From Oscillospiraceae bacterium (GTDB lineage Bacteria > Bacillota > Clostridia > Oscillospirales > Oscillospiraceae): DNA of 64,000 bases. This document shows, piece by piece, positions 37,558-46,897 of this stretch. The DNA lies in NCBI GenBank assembly GCA_022792555.1, contig JAAWBF010000086.1, positions 1 to 64,000 on the forward strand. The letters run 5' to 3'. Position 1 is the stretch's first letter, and each line of letters starts with the position of its first letter. Made by a program: the position numbers and the translations under genes. The notes under the pieces were generated by a model. The model worked only from the letters and a program-made list of their open reading frames with translations, had not been told where the DNA came from and ran no database searches.

Positions 37558-38412
37558 ATGTCTATGCCTTCCTTTCCCCCCAACGGAGCGGACATGACCC
37601 GGGAGGACGCGCTAACAATGATCCTTGCCTCCATTGCCATGGAAGAGCTTGCTCTGAGCCATATCCTCAACGCTGAGGGTGAGAAATTGCAATATATCCT
37701 TGGAACCCTGACAGGTTCGAATTCCTGCGCAGGTCCAGAGGATGTGCTGGCGGTCAACAAGAGCGTCACTGCCCTCGTTGAAGTGGTAAACCAGAACCAG
37801 ATGCTGTTAAAAAACAAATTGGACCAAGTGTTGGAATTCTGCCCGCCCCCGCCCATACCTCCGCCCTGCAGACCGGAACCAGGACCCGCACCCTGTCCCC
37901 CGCCCTGCCCGCCTGCTCCTCCACCTTGTCAGCCACGGTGCTGTCCGCTGTCCCATCCAATAGCGTGTAACGTATTCCGCGATGAAAAAAGCGCCCTCCA
38001 GCTGACAGGTCAGCGGGAGGGGATATTATGGAACCCAGGCTGCTGCCTGTCCTGGCAGCAGCAAAGCCGTTTGGGAAAAGAGATCCGTTGGGATGAACGT
38101 ACCAAAACCCAGATCCTGCTGAATCCAAAAAAGGCCTACACAGTCCGATACACACTCAATGTCTATGCCACCCCCCAAGCAACGGGAATGGGGTCAATTC
38201 TTCTCCGGCAGTCGCCCTGCGGCGTATTAACGGACACACTGCCCGTGTATTTTTCCATGGAGCGTCTGACACGCGGTCCCCGAACCCTTCAATACACCAC
38301 GGTACTGTATCCACGCATCAGCAGTGGATATGAGGTAGGACTGTCTCTGATGCTGAATGCTAAGAGCCCTCTATGTGTAGAAAGGGCAGTCATGGACGTT
38401 GCGGTGCTTTAG
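37558..38412 (+). CDS. surface protein sharing the collagen-protein N-terminus but lacking collagen repeats
   Basis: 284 residues. The first 55 residues (MSMPSFPPNGADMTRED, then [18 protein letters not shown]) are clearly homologous to the two collagen-like proteins transcribed away from it. In place of G-x-y repeats it has a Pro/Cys-rich stretch (PPPPIPPPCRPEPGPAPC, about 98-140). The remaining 145 residues are a beta-rich domain I do not recognise. The shared N-terminus may direct all three to one structure, such as the exosporium. GGAG lies nine bases before the ATG at 37558; an in-frame ATG at 37543 has no ribosome site. Confidence 0.75.
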   Translation: MSMPSFPPNGADMTREDALTMILASIAMEELALSHILNAEGEKLQYILGTLTGSNSCAGPEDVLAVNKSVTALVEVVNQNQMLLKNKLDQVLEFCPPPPIPPPCRPEPGPAPCPPPCPPAPPPCQPRCCPLSHPIACNVFRDEKSALQLTGQREGILWNPGCCLSWQQQSRLGKEIRWDERTKTQILLNPKKAYTVRYTLNVYATPQATGMGSILLRQSPCGVLTDTLPVYFSMERLTRGPRTLQYTTVLYPRISSGYEVGLSLMLNAKSPLCVERAVMDVAVL

Positions 38413-38479
38413 GTCATATAACAGCCGTGGCGGTGCTGATTTTGATACTGAGACAGCGTTTTGATCCATCCATGTCCCG

Positions 38480-39232
38480 CTACTCCGCCGCCCTTTTGAG
38501 GAACACATCGTGATCCTCTGTTGACTGCTCCGGCTGGAACCGGTATCCCAGACGGTCAAAGGCCCGAATGTCCGCCCGGTTTATAACACGGTTCTCTGCC
38601 AGCCAACGCACCATCTCCCCGCGCACCATCTTGCATATGACACCTTTTTCTGTGATACTTCCATCTTTCCACACACCGAAGGTGCAGGTAAGGAAACGGA
38701 CGGACTTGGGCAGGTGAGGTTCCACCGCCCTGCTGTACTCTTTGGAAGAAAGATTCAGCACAAAGTCTGTCTCGCCGGCCAAATGTTGGGCCAGGCGGTC
38801 ACCCCAGAACGCATACAGATCCTGGAACCCGTCCACCGAAAGTTTGGCCTGCATCTCCAGCCGGTAGGGTGTCACACCGTCAAAGGGACGCAATAAGCCA
38901 TAAAAGCCGGATAGAATACGCAGATGCTCCCGAAGATATGCTAGCTGGGCTGTCTCCATTACCCCTGGAGCGATGTAGCGGTACTGGATACCATTATAAG
39001 CAAGGATGGCAGGGGTGAGGCAGCGGTATAGATCCATGTTGGCCAGACGTTCTACATTCAGCTTCGCAATGGCGTCATTGCACTTCCAAAGGGTTTGCAA
39101 TTCTTTGGAGGACATTCTCTGCAAGGCAGTTTTTAGCTGTTCTGTCTGCGCCAGAAAAGCGGGCAAATCCTCCACCGGGAAGCTGTCCGTGTCCACTGCC
39201 ATTTTCTTGGCAGGAGCGATGATGATACGCAT
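38480..39232 (-). CDS. yaaA: YaaA-family peroxide-stress protein
   Basis: 250 residues. The start MRIIIAPAKKM and the middle segments ARLNVERL-like AKLNVERL, LRILSGFYGLLRPFDGVTPYRLEM and VLNLSSKEYSRAV are the diagnostic parts of the YaaA (DUF328) family. In E. coli YaaA lowers free iron and DNA damage during peroxide stress. It is the last gene of a tightly packed group: peptide deformylase ends 2 bp upstream. Confidence 0.93.
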   Translation of the reverse strand: MRIIIAPAKKMAVDTDSFPVEDLPAFLAQTEQLKTALQRMSSKELQTLWKCNDAIAKLNVERLANMDLYRCLTPAILAYNGIQYRYIAPGVMETAQLAYLREHLRILSGFYGLLRPFDGVTPYRLEMQAKLSVDGFQDLYAFWGDRLAQHLAGETDFVLNLSSKEYSRAVEPHLPKSVRFLTCTFGVWKDGSITEKGVICKMVRGEMVRWLAENRVINRADIRAFDRLGYRFQPEQSTEDHDVFLKRAAE

Positions 39233-39234
39233 GG

Positions 39235-39645
39235 TCAGATCAGCACCCCTTCGCAGTGGTTGATTTCGTGCTGGATGATTTGCGCTGTCCAGCCGGTAAA
39301 CGTTTTGAACCTGAGCTGAAACCTCTCGTTTTGATACCGCACTTTAATTGACTTCCAGCGCCGGGCCATACGAGTACCGGGGAGGGATAGACACCCCTCC
39401 TCCACCTCATATGGCCCAGATTTTTTGACGATTTCAGGATTGAACATGACCAGATAGGTCCCCTCATTGTCAAAAGCAATGATACGTTTATTCACGCCGA
39501 TCATATTGGCTGCCATACCCACACAGCCAGTCTTGTGGGCGGCCAATGTGTCCAACAGGTCCTGTGCTATATCCAGATCGTCTGGTACAGCAGGCTCCGC
39601 TTTTTGCGCTAAAAACACCTCATCCCGTATGATTTCTCGTACCAT
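39235..39645 (-). CDS. def: peptide deformylase (atypical motif 1)
   Basis: 136 residues, removes the N-formyl group of new proteins. Motif 2 EGCLSLPG (metal Cys, about residue 83) and motif 3 QHEINHCEGVLI (HExxH metal ligands, about 125) are intact. Motif 1 reads GMAANMIG in place of the usual GLAAxQxG, so the conserved Gln that contacts the formyl group is Met. The length is short (usual 150-170) because the protein ends right after motif 3. It may be a second, specialised deformylase. Gene order: thioesterase, this gene 5 bp later, yaaA 2 bp later. Confidence 0.85.
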   Translation of the reverse strand: MVREIIRDEVFLAQKAEPAVPDDLDIAQDLLDTLAAHKTGCVGMAANMIGVNKRIIAFDNEGTYLVMFNPEIVKKSGPYEVEEGCLSLPGTRMARRWKSIKVRYQNERFQLRFKTFTGWTAQIIQHEINHCEGVLI

Positions 39646-39650
39646 AGTTT

Positions 39651-40040
39651 CTAGTTCTTACGCTGTGCAGCCTTGGCCAGAAACCGGTCTACTGTGATGA
39701 GGAACCGCTCGTGGGTCCCGCTACCTATGGGGCCTGCCTCGTCAAAGGCGCGAACAGAAAAGGTGAACTTCTTACCCGATACCTCAGTGAGCTCTGCTTC
39801 AGCCCACACCTTGAGACCGATAGGGGAGGCCGCGTCGTGTGATACATTTAAATGGGTGCCCACAGTCCCCTGTCCCTCCTCTAGATAGGGGGTCAGAGCA
39901 TTCACGGCGGCGTTCTCCATCAGGGCCAGCATATAGGGTGTAGCAAACACGGGAACTAGACCGCTGCCTATCGCCGCAGCAGTATTCTGCTCTGTGACCA
40001 TGGTCTCGGACCGCCCCTTACATCCAATATTAATTGACAT
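39651..40040 (-). CDS. FlK-like hotdog-fold thioesterase
   Basis: 129 residues of the thioesterase superfamily in its fluoroacetyl-CoA thioesterase-like group: VFATPYMLALMENAAVNAL (long hotdog helix with catalytic Glu), TVGTHLNVSHDAASPIG and IGSGTHERFLITVDRF with the conserved His. These enzymes hydrolyse acyl-CoA thioesters, often as housekeeping. GGAGGG precedes the ATG. First gene of the thioesterase-def-yaaA group. Confidence 0.88.
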   Translation of the reverse strand: MSINIGCKGRSETMVTEQNTAAAIGSGLVPVFATPYMLALMENAAVNALTPYLEEGQGTVGTHLNVSHDAASPIGLKVWAEAELTEVSGKKFTFSVRAFDEAGPIGSGTHERFLITVDRFLAKAAQRKN

Positions 40041-40289
40041 GGAACCCTCCTGTCCCGGTGGCCTATTTTGTTATGGCCATCCGAATCAAATTATGATTTA
40101 TTGTACATCGAAAGTCCCGCCAACGCAAGCACCTCAAAGACAAGATGGAGCTTTCTCAAATAAATCGGGAAATAAACCTTTATTTAGAAACCGTTTAAGA
40201 TAGAATCTATTTATATAAGAGAAAAAATGGCTAAAATCGGATCTAAAATTAGAAGAAACGTCAAAATTCTATAAAGTGTCCATCAGGGA
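40041..40289. other. AT-rich intergenic region between divergent genes
   Basis: About 250 bp without a gene. It separates the thioesterase group from the Na/Pi gene; no repeat or operator is clear apart from the promoter at 40290-40319. Confidence 0.4.
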
Positions 40290-40319
40290 TTTACGAATTA
40301 GGATGAATTGTATTATAAT
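40290..40319 (+). promoter_or_regulatory. sigma-A promoter of the Na/Pi cotransporter gene
   Basis: TTTACG (40290-40295), an 18-base spacer and TATAAT (40314-40319). No clear Pho box is visible. Confidence 0.65.
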
Positions 40320-40391
40320 GATCGCGGTTGAAAAGAAAGAACTGATATGGGGCTTGAAGAGATACGCCGATGACAGATATGGGGGACGATT

Positions 40392-42190
40392 GTGAGTATT
40401 GCAGATGTAGTCTCTATGCTGGGTGCCATCGCAACATTTCTATTCGGTATGACCACGATGTCTGATGGTCTGGAAAAGCTCTCTAGCGGCCGGCTGGAGG
40501 GGATTTTAGAGCGGTTAACCAGCAATGTGCTGAGAGGGGTACTTCTGGGTGCGTTGGTTACAGGACTCATCCAAAGCTCGGCAGCTACTACAGTAATGTG
40601 TGTCGGCTTTGTCAACGCCGGAATTATGAAACTCAACCAGACCGTAGGCATCATCATGGGCGCCAACATTGGAACGACTGTCACAGCCCAACTTCTGCGT
40701 CTTGGTGATCTCTCCACGGACAATGTGATGCTGATGTTTCTCCAACCCTCTTTTTTAGGTCCCATTCTAGTGGCAATAGGGATTCTCTTTTACATGTTTA
40801 TCAAGAGCGGCAGGAAGAAAACAGCAGGACAAATCATGCTCGGCCTAGGGCTCCTTTTCATCGGAATGCAGACCATGTCTAACGCAGTTGCCCCGCTTCA
40901 GGAGCTGCCCCAGTTTCAGACCATCTTTACCGCCTTCTCTAACCCGATACTGGGGATTCTGGCTGGTGCAGCTGTCACCGCCTTGCTTCAAAGCTCTTCT
41001 GCTTCCATGGGAATCCTACAGGCCATCAGCACGACCGGCGTTGTCACCTTCCATACCGCGTTCCCGCTGATCATGGGTCAGAGAATATCGGCACTTGTTT
41101 CACCGCCCTTCTCTCCGGCATTGGAGCCAGTAAGAACGCCAAGCGGACTGCCCTAGTCCATCTGTTCTTTAATGTTTTGGGCTCCCTATTTTATCTGGTG
41201 CTTCTGTATGCAGGCAATGCGATCTTCCACTTTCCGTTCTGGACCAACACCATGAATATGGGCAGTATTGCAAATCTGCATCTGTGCTTCAATGCAGGCT
41301 GCACGCTGGCGCTCCTCCCCTTTAACAATCTGCTGGTGCGGCTGGTAGAATATGTGGTGCCTGGCGATGCCGACGAGCGGGCTTTCTCGGTGTTGGATGA
41401 TCGTTTCCTCTCCTCCCCCTCTCTGGCTTTGGAAAAGGCCCATGACGCTGTGATTCAAATGGGTGGATTCGCCCTGGAGAACTATCGAAATGCTGTATCC
41501 CTGCTGAACCGCTATGATGTGAAAAAGCTGGAACACCTCCATGAGACCGAGGTAACGCTGGATCAGATGGAAAGCGCCTTGAATAATTACCTGGTCAAGC
41601 TCACCGACCGCGCCCTGACCACGGAGGAGAGCAAGGATGTCTCCGACCTTCTCCATGCGGTCTCTGACTTTGAACGGATCGGGGACTACGCAATCAATGT
41701 ATCCGAAAGCGCTACCATGCTCCGGGAACGGAGTATGTCGTTCTCTACTGCTGCAAAGAGCGAGCTGACTGCTATGACTGGGGCAGTAGAGGAGACCTTG
41801 GAAAAAACGCTGGCATGTTATACCACCCGTTCATCTGCCGCTGCTAGCGAGGTGGAGCCCCTGGAGGAAGTGGTGGATCTACTGCGGGACGAGCTGCGCG
41901 GCAGGCATATTGAGCGCCTGAAATGCGGAAGCTGTACCGTCGATCTCGGCAGCCAGTTCCTAGAGCTGCTTATCAACCTGGAGCGCATTTCCGACCACTG
42001 TTCCAACATCGCCCTTAATGTTCTTAAACGGGCTGCTTCCAAGGATGATCTGATTCTCTCTGACACCCACGCCTATACCCGCGCGCTCCACCGCGGAGAG
42101 GACCAGACCTTCGACGCCATGTTTGAGGCCTACCGTCAAAAATATTTTGTCCCCATCAACCCCCCATCAGATCTGCAAGGCCAGCCATAA
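40392..42190 (+). pseudogene. Na+/phosphate cotransporter with PhoU-like domain, broken by a 2-base insertion
   Basis: The N-terminal frame (from GTG 40392) encodes two QSS-type repeats of the NptA/PNaS family: GLIQSSAATTVMCVGFVNAG and ALLQSSSASMGILQAIST, the phosphate-binding core. At 41081-41086 the sequence CAGAGAATATCGGC should read CAGAATATCGGC to keep GQNIGTCFTALLSGIG; the extra AG shifts the frame and a stop follows at 41156. The correct frame then continues to 42190 with the last membrane segments and a PhoU-like helical domain (about 220 residues). Both halves are otherwise intact, so this is a recent mutation, a phase-variable slip or a sequencing error. Confidence 0.85.
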
Positions 42191-42204
42191 AAATATGGCT
42201 GGCC
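42179..42204. terminator. stem-loop between convergent genes
   Basis: A 10-bp perfect stem GGCCAGCCAT with loop AAAAAT overlaps the end of the Na/Pi gene and lies 50 bp from the end of the phosphonopyruvate decarboxylase gene. Confidence 0.65.
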
Positions 42205-42253
42205 TCAGTTCGTCCCCGGCAGTGGTTGTGGGTATGCGGGCCGCATCGTGCGC

Positions 42254-43378
42254 TCATTCGCCGCGCTCCAGTCCGGCCATGAAGGCCGCCTTGTTCTCCT
42301 GGGGCGTGGTGCTGGGACGGCCCAAATCGTCTCGCGCCCCCAGTGCGCACTTTACCTCGATAAAAGTAAGCTCATAGGACGCTTTTGCCGCCTCTAGCGC
42401 CTCGTCCAATCCCTCTAGGCTGTCCACGGACAAGGCGGAGGGATAGCCGCAGGCCCGGGCGATGGCGGACAGGTCCACAGCCCCCGCCGCCGTGGGCATA
42501 CCGCCCACCGACTCGTGGGCTTGATTGTTCAGCACGATGTGAATCAGGTTGGCGGTCTTATTCACCCCAATGAGCGCCATAGCCCCCATGTGCATCAGCG
42601 CCGCGCCATCCCCGTCCAGACACCACACCCGGCGCTCCGGCCTCTGCAGGGCGATGCCCAGGGCGATGGACGAGCTGTGGCCCATGGAACCCACCGTCAG
42701 GAAGTCATGGCCGTGGCCCTGGCTTCCAGCCTCCCTCAGCTCGTACACCTCCCGGCTGGCCTTGCCCGTAGTGGATATCACCAGGTCGTCTCCAGAGGAC
42801 GCTAAAATGTGCCCGATGGCCTCTTCCCGGCCCATGGGATGCCCGTTGGCGGGATTTGGCCTGCTCTTGTAGTCCAACGCACCCTTGCGTACCACAAAGG
42901 CCGCCTGCCTGCCCTGGGCCAGCAGGGCGCGGTACTCGTCCAGCTTGGCGGCAACCTGCTCTGCGGCAGTGGTCTTGTCGATGACAAAGGCAGGAATGTC
43001 CAGATTGTCCAGCAGGGGCAGGGTGATCTCCCCCTGGAATATGTGCTGGGGCTCGTCATGCACCCCCGGCTCCCCCCGCCAGCCCACGACGAACAGGCAG
43101 GGAATGCCGTACACCTTTTCGTTGAGCAGAGACGCCACCGGGTTCACCATGTTTCCCAGGCCGCTGTTTTGCAGATAGACCACCGGGGTTTTCCCCGTGG
43201 CCAGGTGATAGCCCGCCGCAAGGCCCACAGCGTTCCCCTCGTTGGCCGCAATGATGTGGTGGACGGGGTCGGTACCGTACACGTCCATCAGATAATTACA
43301 CAACGCCTTCAGTTGGGAATCCGGCACGCCGGCGTAAAAATCCGCGCCCAAAAGCCCTACAAAGTCTTCGATCTTCAA
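42254..43378 (-). CDS. aepY: phosphonopyruvate decarboxylase
   Basis: 374 residues, thiamine-diphosphate enzyme that converts phosphonopyruvate to phosphonoacetaldehyde, the step that pulls C-P bond formation forward. N-terminus: FYAGVPDSQLKALCNYL and HIIAANEGNAVGLAAGYHLA (catalytic Glu region), then YLQNSGLGNMVNPVASL. The ThDP/Mg site is GDGAALMHMGAMALIG with NNQAHESVGGMPT (about residues 230-275). Start is TTG 43378 with GGGGA seven bases before. It is the last gene of the AEP pathway block; the PEP mutase gene ends 23 bp upstream. Confidence 0.94.
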   Translation of the reverse strand: MKIEDFVGLLGADFYAGVPDSQLKALCNYLMDVYGTDPVHHIIAANEGNAVGLAAGYHLATGKTPVVYLQNSGLGNMVNPVASLLNEKVYGIPCLFVVGWRGEPGVHDEPQHIFQGEITLPLLDNLDIPAFVIDKTTAAEQVAAKLDEYRALLAQGRQAAFVVRKGALDYKSRPNPANGHPMGREEAIGHILASSGDDLVISTTGKASREVYELREAGSQGHGHDFLTVGSMGHSSSIALGIALQRPERRVWCLDGDGAALMHMGAMALIGVNKTANLIHIVLNNQAHESVGGMPTAAGAVDLSAIARACGYPSALSVDSLEGLDEALEAAKASYELTFIEVKCALGARDDLGRPSTTPQENKAAFMAGLERGE

Positions 43379-43401
43379 AGGCAGGTCCCCCTCTGTCTGT
43401 T

Positions 43402-44697
43402 TTACAGCTCATCAATCAGGCTAATGATCTCCTTAACGGGCATCAGCCGGTCGTCCACCTCCTTCGCCCGGTGGTAGCGCAGGATGTCCTCTGCGGTCCG
43501 CTGCATGGCCGGGAAGGCGCTGCGGGTGAGCTGGTTGGCATAGATGACGATGTTTACCCCATGGGCGGCCAACATATCCTCCGTGACGGCGTTGAAGGAG
43601 GTGGGCACCACCACGATGGGCGTGTGCTTGTCCCCAGCCCGAAACCGGTCGCAGAACTCCAAAATCTCCGCCGGGTCTTTTTTCCGGCTGTGGATCATGA
43701 TGCCGTCCGCCCCCGCCTCCACAAAAGCGGAGGCCCGCCCCAGCGCATCCTCCATCCCCCGCTCCAGAATCAGGCTCTCAATCCGGGCGATGATCATAAA
43801 GTCGTCGGTGAGCTGGGCCCGCTTCCCCGCCCGGATTTTTTCGCTGAAGCTCTCGATATCGTCCTGGGTCTGCTCCACCTCGGTACCGAACAGGCTGTTC
43901 TTTTTCAGCCCCTTTTTGTCCTCGATAATCACGGCGGACACCCCCATGCGCTCCAGTGTGCGCACGTTATACATAAAGTGCTCCGCCAGCCCTCCGGTGT
44001 CTCCGTCTAGGATAATGGGCTTTGTCGTGACCTCCATGATATCGTCGATGGTGCGCAGCCGGGAGGACAGGTCTACCAGCTCAATGTCTGGCTTGCCCTT
44101 GGCGGTGGAGTCGCACAAACTGCTCACCCACATGGCGTCGAATTGGTCCAGTCGGCCGTCCTGGGCCACCACCGTTTTCTCTGCGATAAGCCCTGTTAGG
44201 CCGCTGTGGGTCTCCAGCGCCTTAACAACCGGGCGCAGACCGAGAAGCTGACGCAGCCGCTTCCGGCGGTACTCCGGCATGGCCAGCTTCTCCCGCAGCT
44301 GTTGGTCCACCTTTCTAACCTGCTCGCTGCTGGTATAGGGCACCTCAATGAGCTGTCCGCCCATGGCCTCCAGCTTTTCCTTCACTTGGGCCCGGATGAC
44401 AGACTCCGGCCCGGTCCGCCAGTTATCCCCGTGGATGACGTAATCCGGGCGGATGAGGGCCAGCACATCCTCATAGAGCATATCATCCTGAATAACCACA
44501 TTAGTAACTCCATCCAGCCTGCGATAGAGCCGGACCCGCTCATCCTGGGGGATGGTGGGGAAGCGGTTGTAGCGGATCAACGCCTGGTCGGACAGCGCAC
44601 CCACAATGACCTTGCCATAACGCTGGGCCGCCCGGATGATATTTAGGTGCCCCTCGTGGATGACCTCAGTGCAGAAGCAGGTATATACGGTTTCCAT
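43402..44697 (-). CDS. aepX: phosphoenolpyruvate mutase fused to an N-terminal cytidylyltransferase-like domain
   Basis: 431 residues. Residues about 1-130 are a TagD/GCT-type nucleotidyltransferase: VIHEGHLNIIRAA (HxGH) and a TSSEQVRK motif resembling ISSTxxR. Residues about 145-431 are PEP mutase of the isocitrate-lyase superfamily: VVAQDGRLDQFDAMWVSS, ILDGDTGG (metal Asp) and the diagnostic EDKKGLKKNSLFG (EDKxxxKxNS, about 275). It makes phosphonopyruvate from PEP, the entry to all known C-P biosynthesis. The fused domain suggests coupling to nucleotide activation of the product. GGAGGG precedes the ATG; phnW lies 12 bp upstream. Confidence 0.93.
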   Translation of the reverse strand: METVYTCFCTEVIHEGHLNIIRAAQRYGKVIVGALSDQALIRYNRFPTIPQDERVRLYRRLDGVTNVVIQDDMLYEDVLALIRPDYVIHGDNWRTGPESVIRAQVKEKLEAMGGQLIEVPYTSSEQVRKVDQQLREKLAMPEYRRKRLRQLLGLRPVVKALETHSGLTGLIAEKTVVAQDGRLDQFDAMWVSSLCDSTAKGKPDIELVDLSSRLRTIDDIMEVTTKPIILDGDTGGLAEHFMYNVRTLERMGVSAVIIEDKKGLKKNSLFGTEVEQTQDDIESFSEKIRAGKRAQLTDDFMIIARIESLILERGMEDALGRASAFVEAGADGIMIHSRKKDPAEILEFCDRFRAGDKHTPIVVVPTSFNAVTEDMLAAHGVNIVIYANQLTRSAFPAMQRTAEDILRYHRAKEVDDRLMPVKEIISLIDEL

Positions 44698-44709
44698 GGC
44701 CGTCCCTCC

Positions 44710-45840
44710 TCAACTGTCATACCGGACGGGCACGGCCACGCCGTATTCGTCCAGCGCCTGACGGAATACCTTAAAAAACGCTTGGATGTCCGGCGCGTCG
44801 ATGGCGCCCAGGGCGCACAGGCGGAAGGTCCCCGCCGTGCCCACCTTGCCGGGGTAGATGGTGAAGCCCCGCGCATAGCAGTAGTCGTGGACCCGTTGGA
44901 AATCCCAGTTGGGGTCGCCGGGATTGCGTACCGCCGCCACAAGGCCCACCTGCCAGTCCCGCCGGATGCTCTCTTGAAAGCCCAACGCCTCCAGTCCGGC
45001 GTGGATGGCGTCCATGGTCCGGGTGTGCCGGGCCCACTTGGCCTGCTCCCCCTCTGCCCAGTACTCCTTCATGGCCTGGATGGCGGCGTATACTGTCTGC
45101 ACTGGAGGGGTGAACTCCATCTCCCCGGTGCGCTCAAAGCAGTCGTACTGGCGGAACAGGTTGGCGTAGTAGGAGCGGCGGGGGTAGTCCTTAGAAATTT
45201 TCACGAGCTCCCGCCGTCCGATTACAAAGGACAAACCTGTCATGGCCATCAGCCCCTTCTGGGCGGAGGCCATGCAGAAGTCGATGTTGTCCGCCTCGAT
45301 ATCAATGGGCCGCATGGCATAGGTGCTGGTAGTGTCGGTGACAAAAACCGCTCCATATTGATGGACCAGCGCCCCCAGTTCCCGGATGGGGTTAAGTAGG
45401 CCGGCTCCTGTCTCGCTGTGGGTGGCGTATACCAGGGCGGTATCCGGGTTGGCCCGCAGGGCCTTATCCACCGCCTCCAGGTCCGCCGGGCAGTCATAGG
45501 GCAGCTTCAGCTCCACGTGGGGCAGGCAGTAGGCCCGACAGATCTCCACAGCCCGGGCGCTGTACGCCCCGTTGTGGATGATGAGTGCCTTCTTCCCCCC
45601 TGGCAGCAGGGAGTTGAGGCACACGTCCATGCACAGCGTCCCCGACCCGCAGAACAGTACCGAGGTGTACCGCTCTGGGTTCCCATGGACTACCCGTACC
45701 AAATCCTCCCGCAGGCCCGCCATCATATTGGCAAATTCCTTTTCCCGGGGGCAGATGTCTGGTGTCACCTGGGCCAGCTTTACTGTGTCCGTGGTAGTGG
45801 CGGGACCGGGATTAAGAAGAATATTCCGTTTGATATCCAT
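44710..45840 (-). CDS. phnW: 2-aminoethylphosphonate:pyruvate transaminase
   Basis: 376 residues, class V PLP aminotransferase. N-terminus NILLNPGPATTTDTVKLAQ is the family start; the PLP lysine lies in FCMASAQKGLMAMTGLSFVIG (about residue 195); TDTTSTYAM holds the cofactor Asp region. In this context it runs toward AEP: phosphonoacetaldehyde from AepY is aminated to 2-aminoethylphosphonate. The lack of phnX or degradation genes supports synthesis. GGAGG precedes the ATG; the cytidylyltransferase gene ends 17 bp upstream. Confidence 0.95.
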   Translation of the reverse strand: MDIKRNILLNPGPATTTDTVKLAQVTPDICPREKEFANMMAGLREDLVRVVHGNPERYTSVLFCGSGTLCMDVCLNSLLPGGKKALIIHNGAYSARAVEICRAYCLPHVELKLPYDCPADLEAVDKALRANPDTALVYATHSETGAGLLNPIRELGALVHQYGAVFVTDTTSTYAMRPIDIEADNIDFCMASAQKGLMAMTGLSFVIGRRELVKISKDYPRRSYYANLFRQYDCFERTGEMEFTPPVQTVYAAIQAMKEYWAEGEQAKWARHTRTMDAIHAGLEALGFQESIRRDWQVGLVAAVRNPGDPNWDFQRVHDYCYARGFTIYPGKVGTAGTFRLCALGAIDAPDIQAFFKVFRQALDEYGVAVPVRYDS

Positions 45841-45857
45841 ACAGATTCCTCCTTCGT

Positions 45858-46724
45858 TCAGCCGATATCGTAGCTCCTGTCTAACTCCTTCAGCTCGCGG
45901 AAAGTATCGATCTCGGTGACATCCCTGTCCTCACAGGAACGCACAGCCACGCGGTAGTTCTCCCGGCAAAATACCAGCGGTACCTGCTCCCAGTACCGCT
46001 CCCGCCCGCCAGGTTGCTCATAGACCTCTTTGAGGTCCTGGGCCAGCTTTTCCCCGTCCACTCCATTCCAGTAGGAGATACCTACCATCTGCCAGCAGCG
46101 CTCACCGCCAATTTTTTCCTGGGTAATGACGCCATCGGACACCTCGAAGCACCAGTCGTCGGTACGCTCCTTGGGGATGGCCAGAAAGTTGGAGCGGTAC
46201 TGGTAAGGCTGGATGAGCCAGGGCGAATAGAGCACCAAATCGGCCTCCAGCACATAGGCGTTGGACATCAGATGCCGGGCGCACATGGCGGAGGAGATGT
46301 TGTTGGTCTCGTTGTAGACCGGGTTTTCCAGGAATCGAATCATGGGGTATTGGTAGAGGAGCTGGTCGAACTGCTCCGCCAGATAGCCCCGGACCAGATA
46401 GATCTCCTCAATTCCGGCGGCCAGACAGGCGTCCAGCAGGCTGTCAATGATGCGTTTGCCGTGAACCCGTACCAGGGGCTTAGGGGTGTTGAAGGTGATG
46501 GGGGCCAGACGGCTGCCAAAGCCCGCCGCCAGAAACACCGCCCGCTTGACCTGGTAGGGCTCCATGGCAGCCCGTCCCGCCGGGGTGGGCTGGCCGTGAG
46601 CCAGATAGCCCATTGTCTCCAATTCCTGGGCTGCGGCAGAGTTCAGCCAGGGGGCAGGTCCGCCAGCGGGGGCGATCAGCTCCAGAAGTAGTTCAAACTG
46701 CGGTTTGGTCAGAGTGCGCGGCAT
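45858..46724 (-). CDS. CTP-type nucleotidyltransferase, probable AEP cytidylyltransferase (PntC/LicC-like)
   Basis: 288 residues. Residues about 1-55 form a small winged-helix-like domain (TKPQFELLLELI, AAAQELETMGYLAHG). The rest is a LicC-type sugar/choline nucleotidyltransferase: VFLAAGFGSRLAPITFNTPKPLV (signature loop), YNETNNISSAMCARHL (LicC/PntC-like substrate loop) and VLEADLVLYSP (metal Asp). PntC enzymes make CMP-AEP, which donates AEP to glycans or lipids; the phnW-aepX-aepY genes directly downstream argue for AEP over phosphocholine. ATG at 46724 has GGAGGG eight bases before. Substrate is inferred from context. Confidence 0.8.
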   Translation of the reverse strand: MPRTLTKPQFELLLELIAPAGGPAPWLNSAAAQELETMGYLAHGQPTPAGRAAMEPYQVKRAVFLAAGFGSRLAPITFNTPKPLVRVHGKRIIDSLLDACLAAGIEEIYLVRGYLAEQFDQLLYQYPMIRFLENPVYNETNNISSAMCARHLMSNAYVLEADLVLYSPWLIQPYQYRSNFLAIPKERTDDWCFEVSDGVITQEKIGGERCWQMVGISYWNGVDGEKLAQDLKEVYEQPGGRERYWEQVPLVFCRENYRVAVRSCEDRDVTEIDTFRELKELDRSYDIG

Positions 46725-46897
46725 AGGTACATCCCTCCCCACATGGATGTGTGACCACTAAAATCTGTCAGCTTTTGTACAAATAGCAGTCAAAATAGAA
46801 TTGGTTATTCCAGTAATCCGGCATATCCACCGGGCAGATGAATGGATAGCCGCTTCCAGTTATTTTCTCTCGTTGTTGGTAGCATCTCTGTTTGTCT

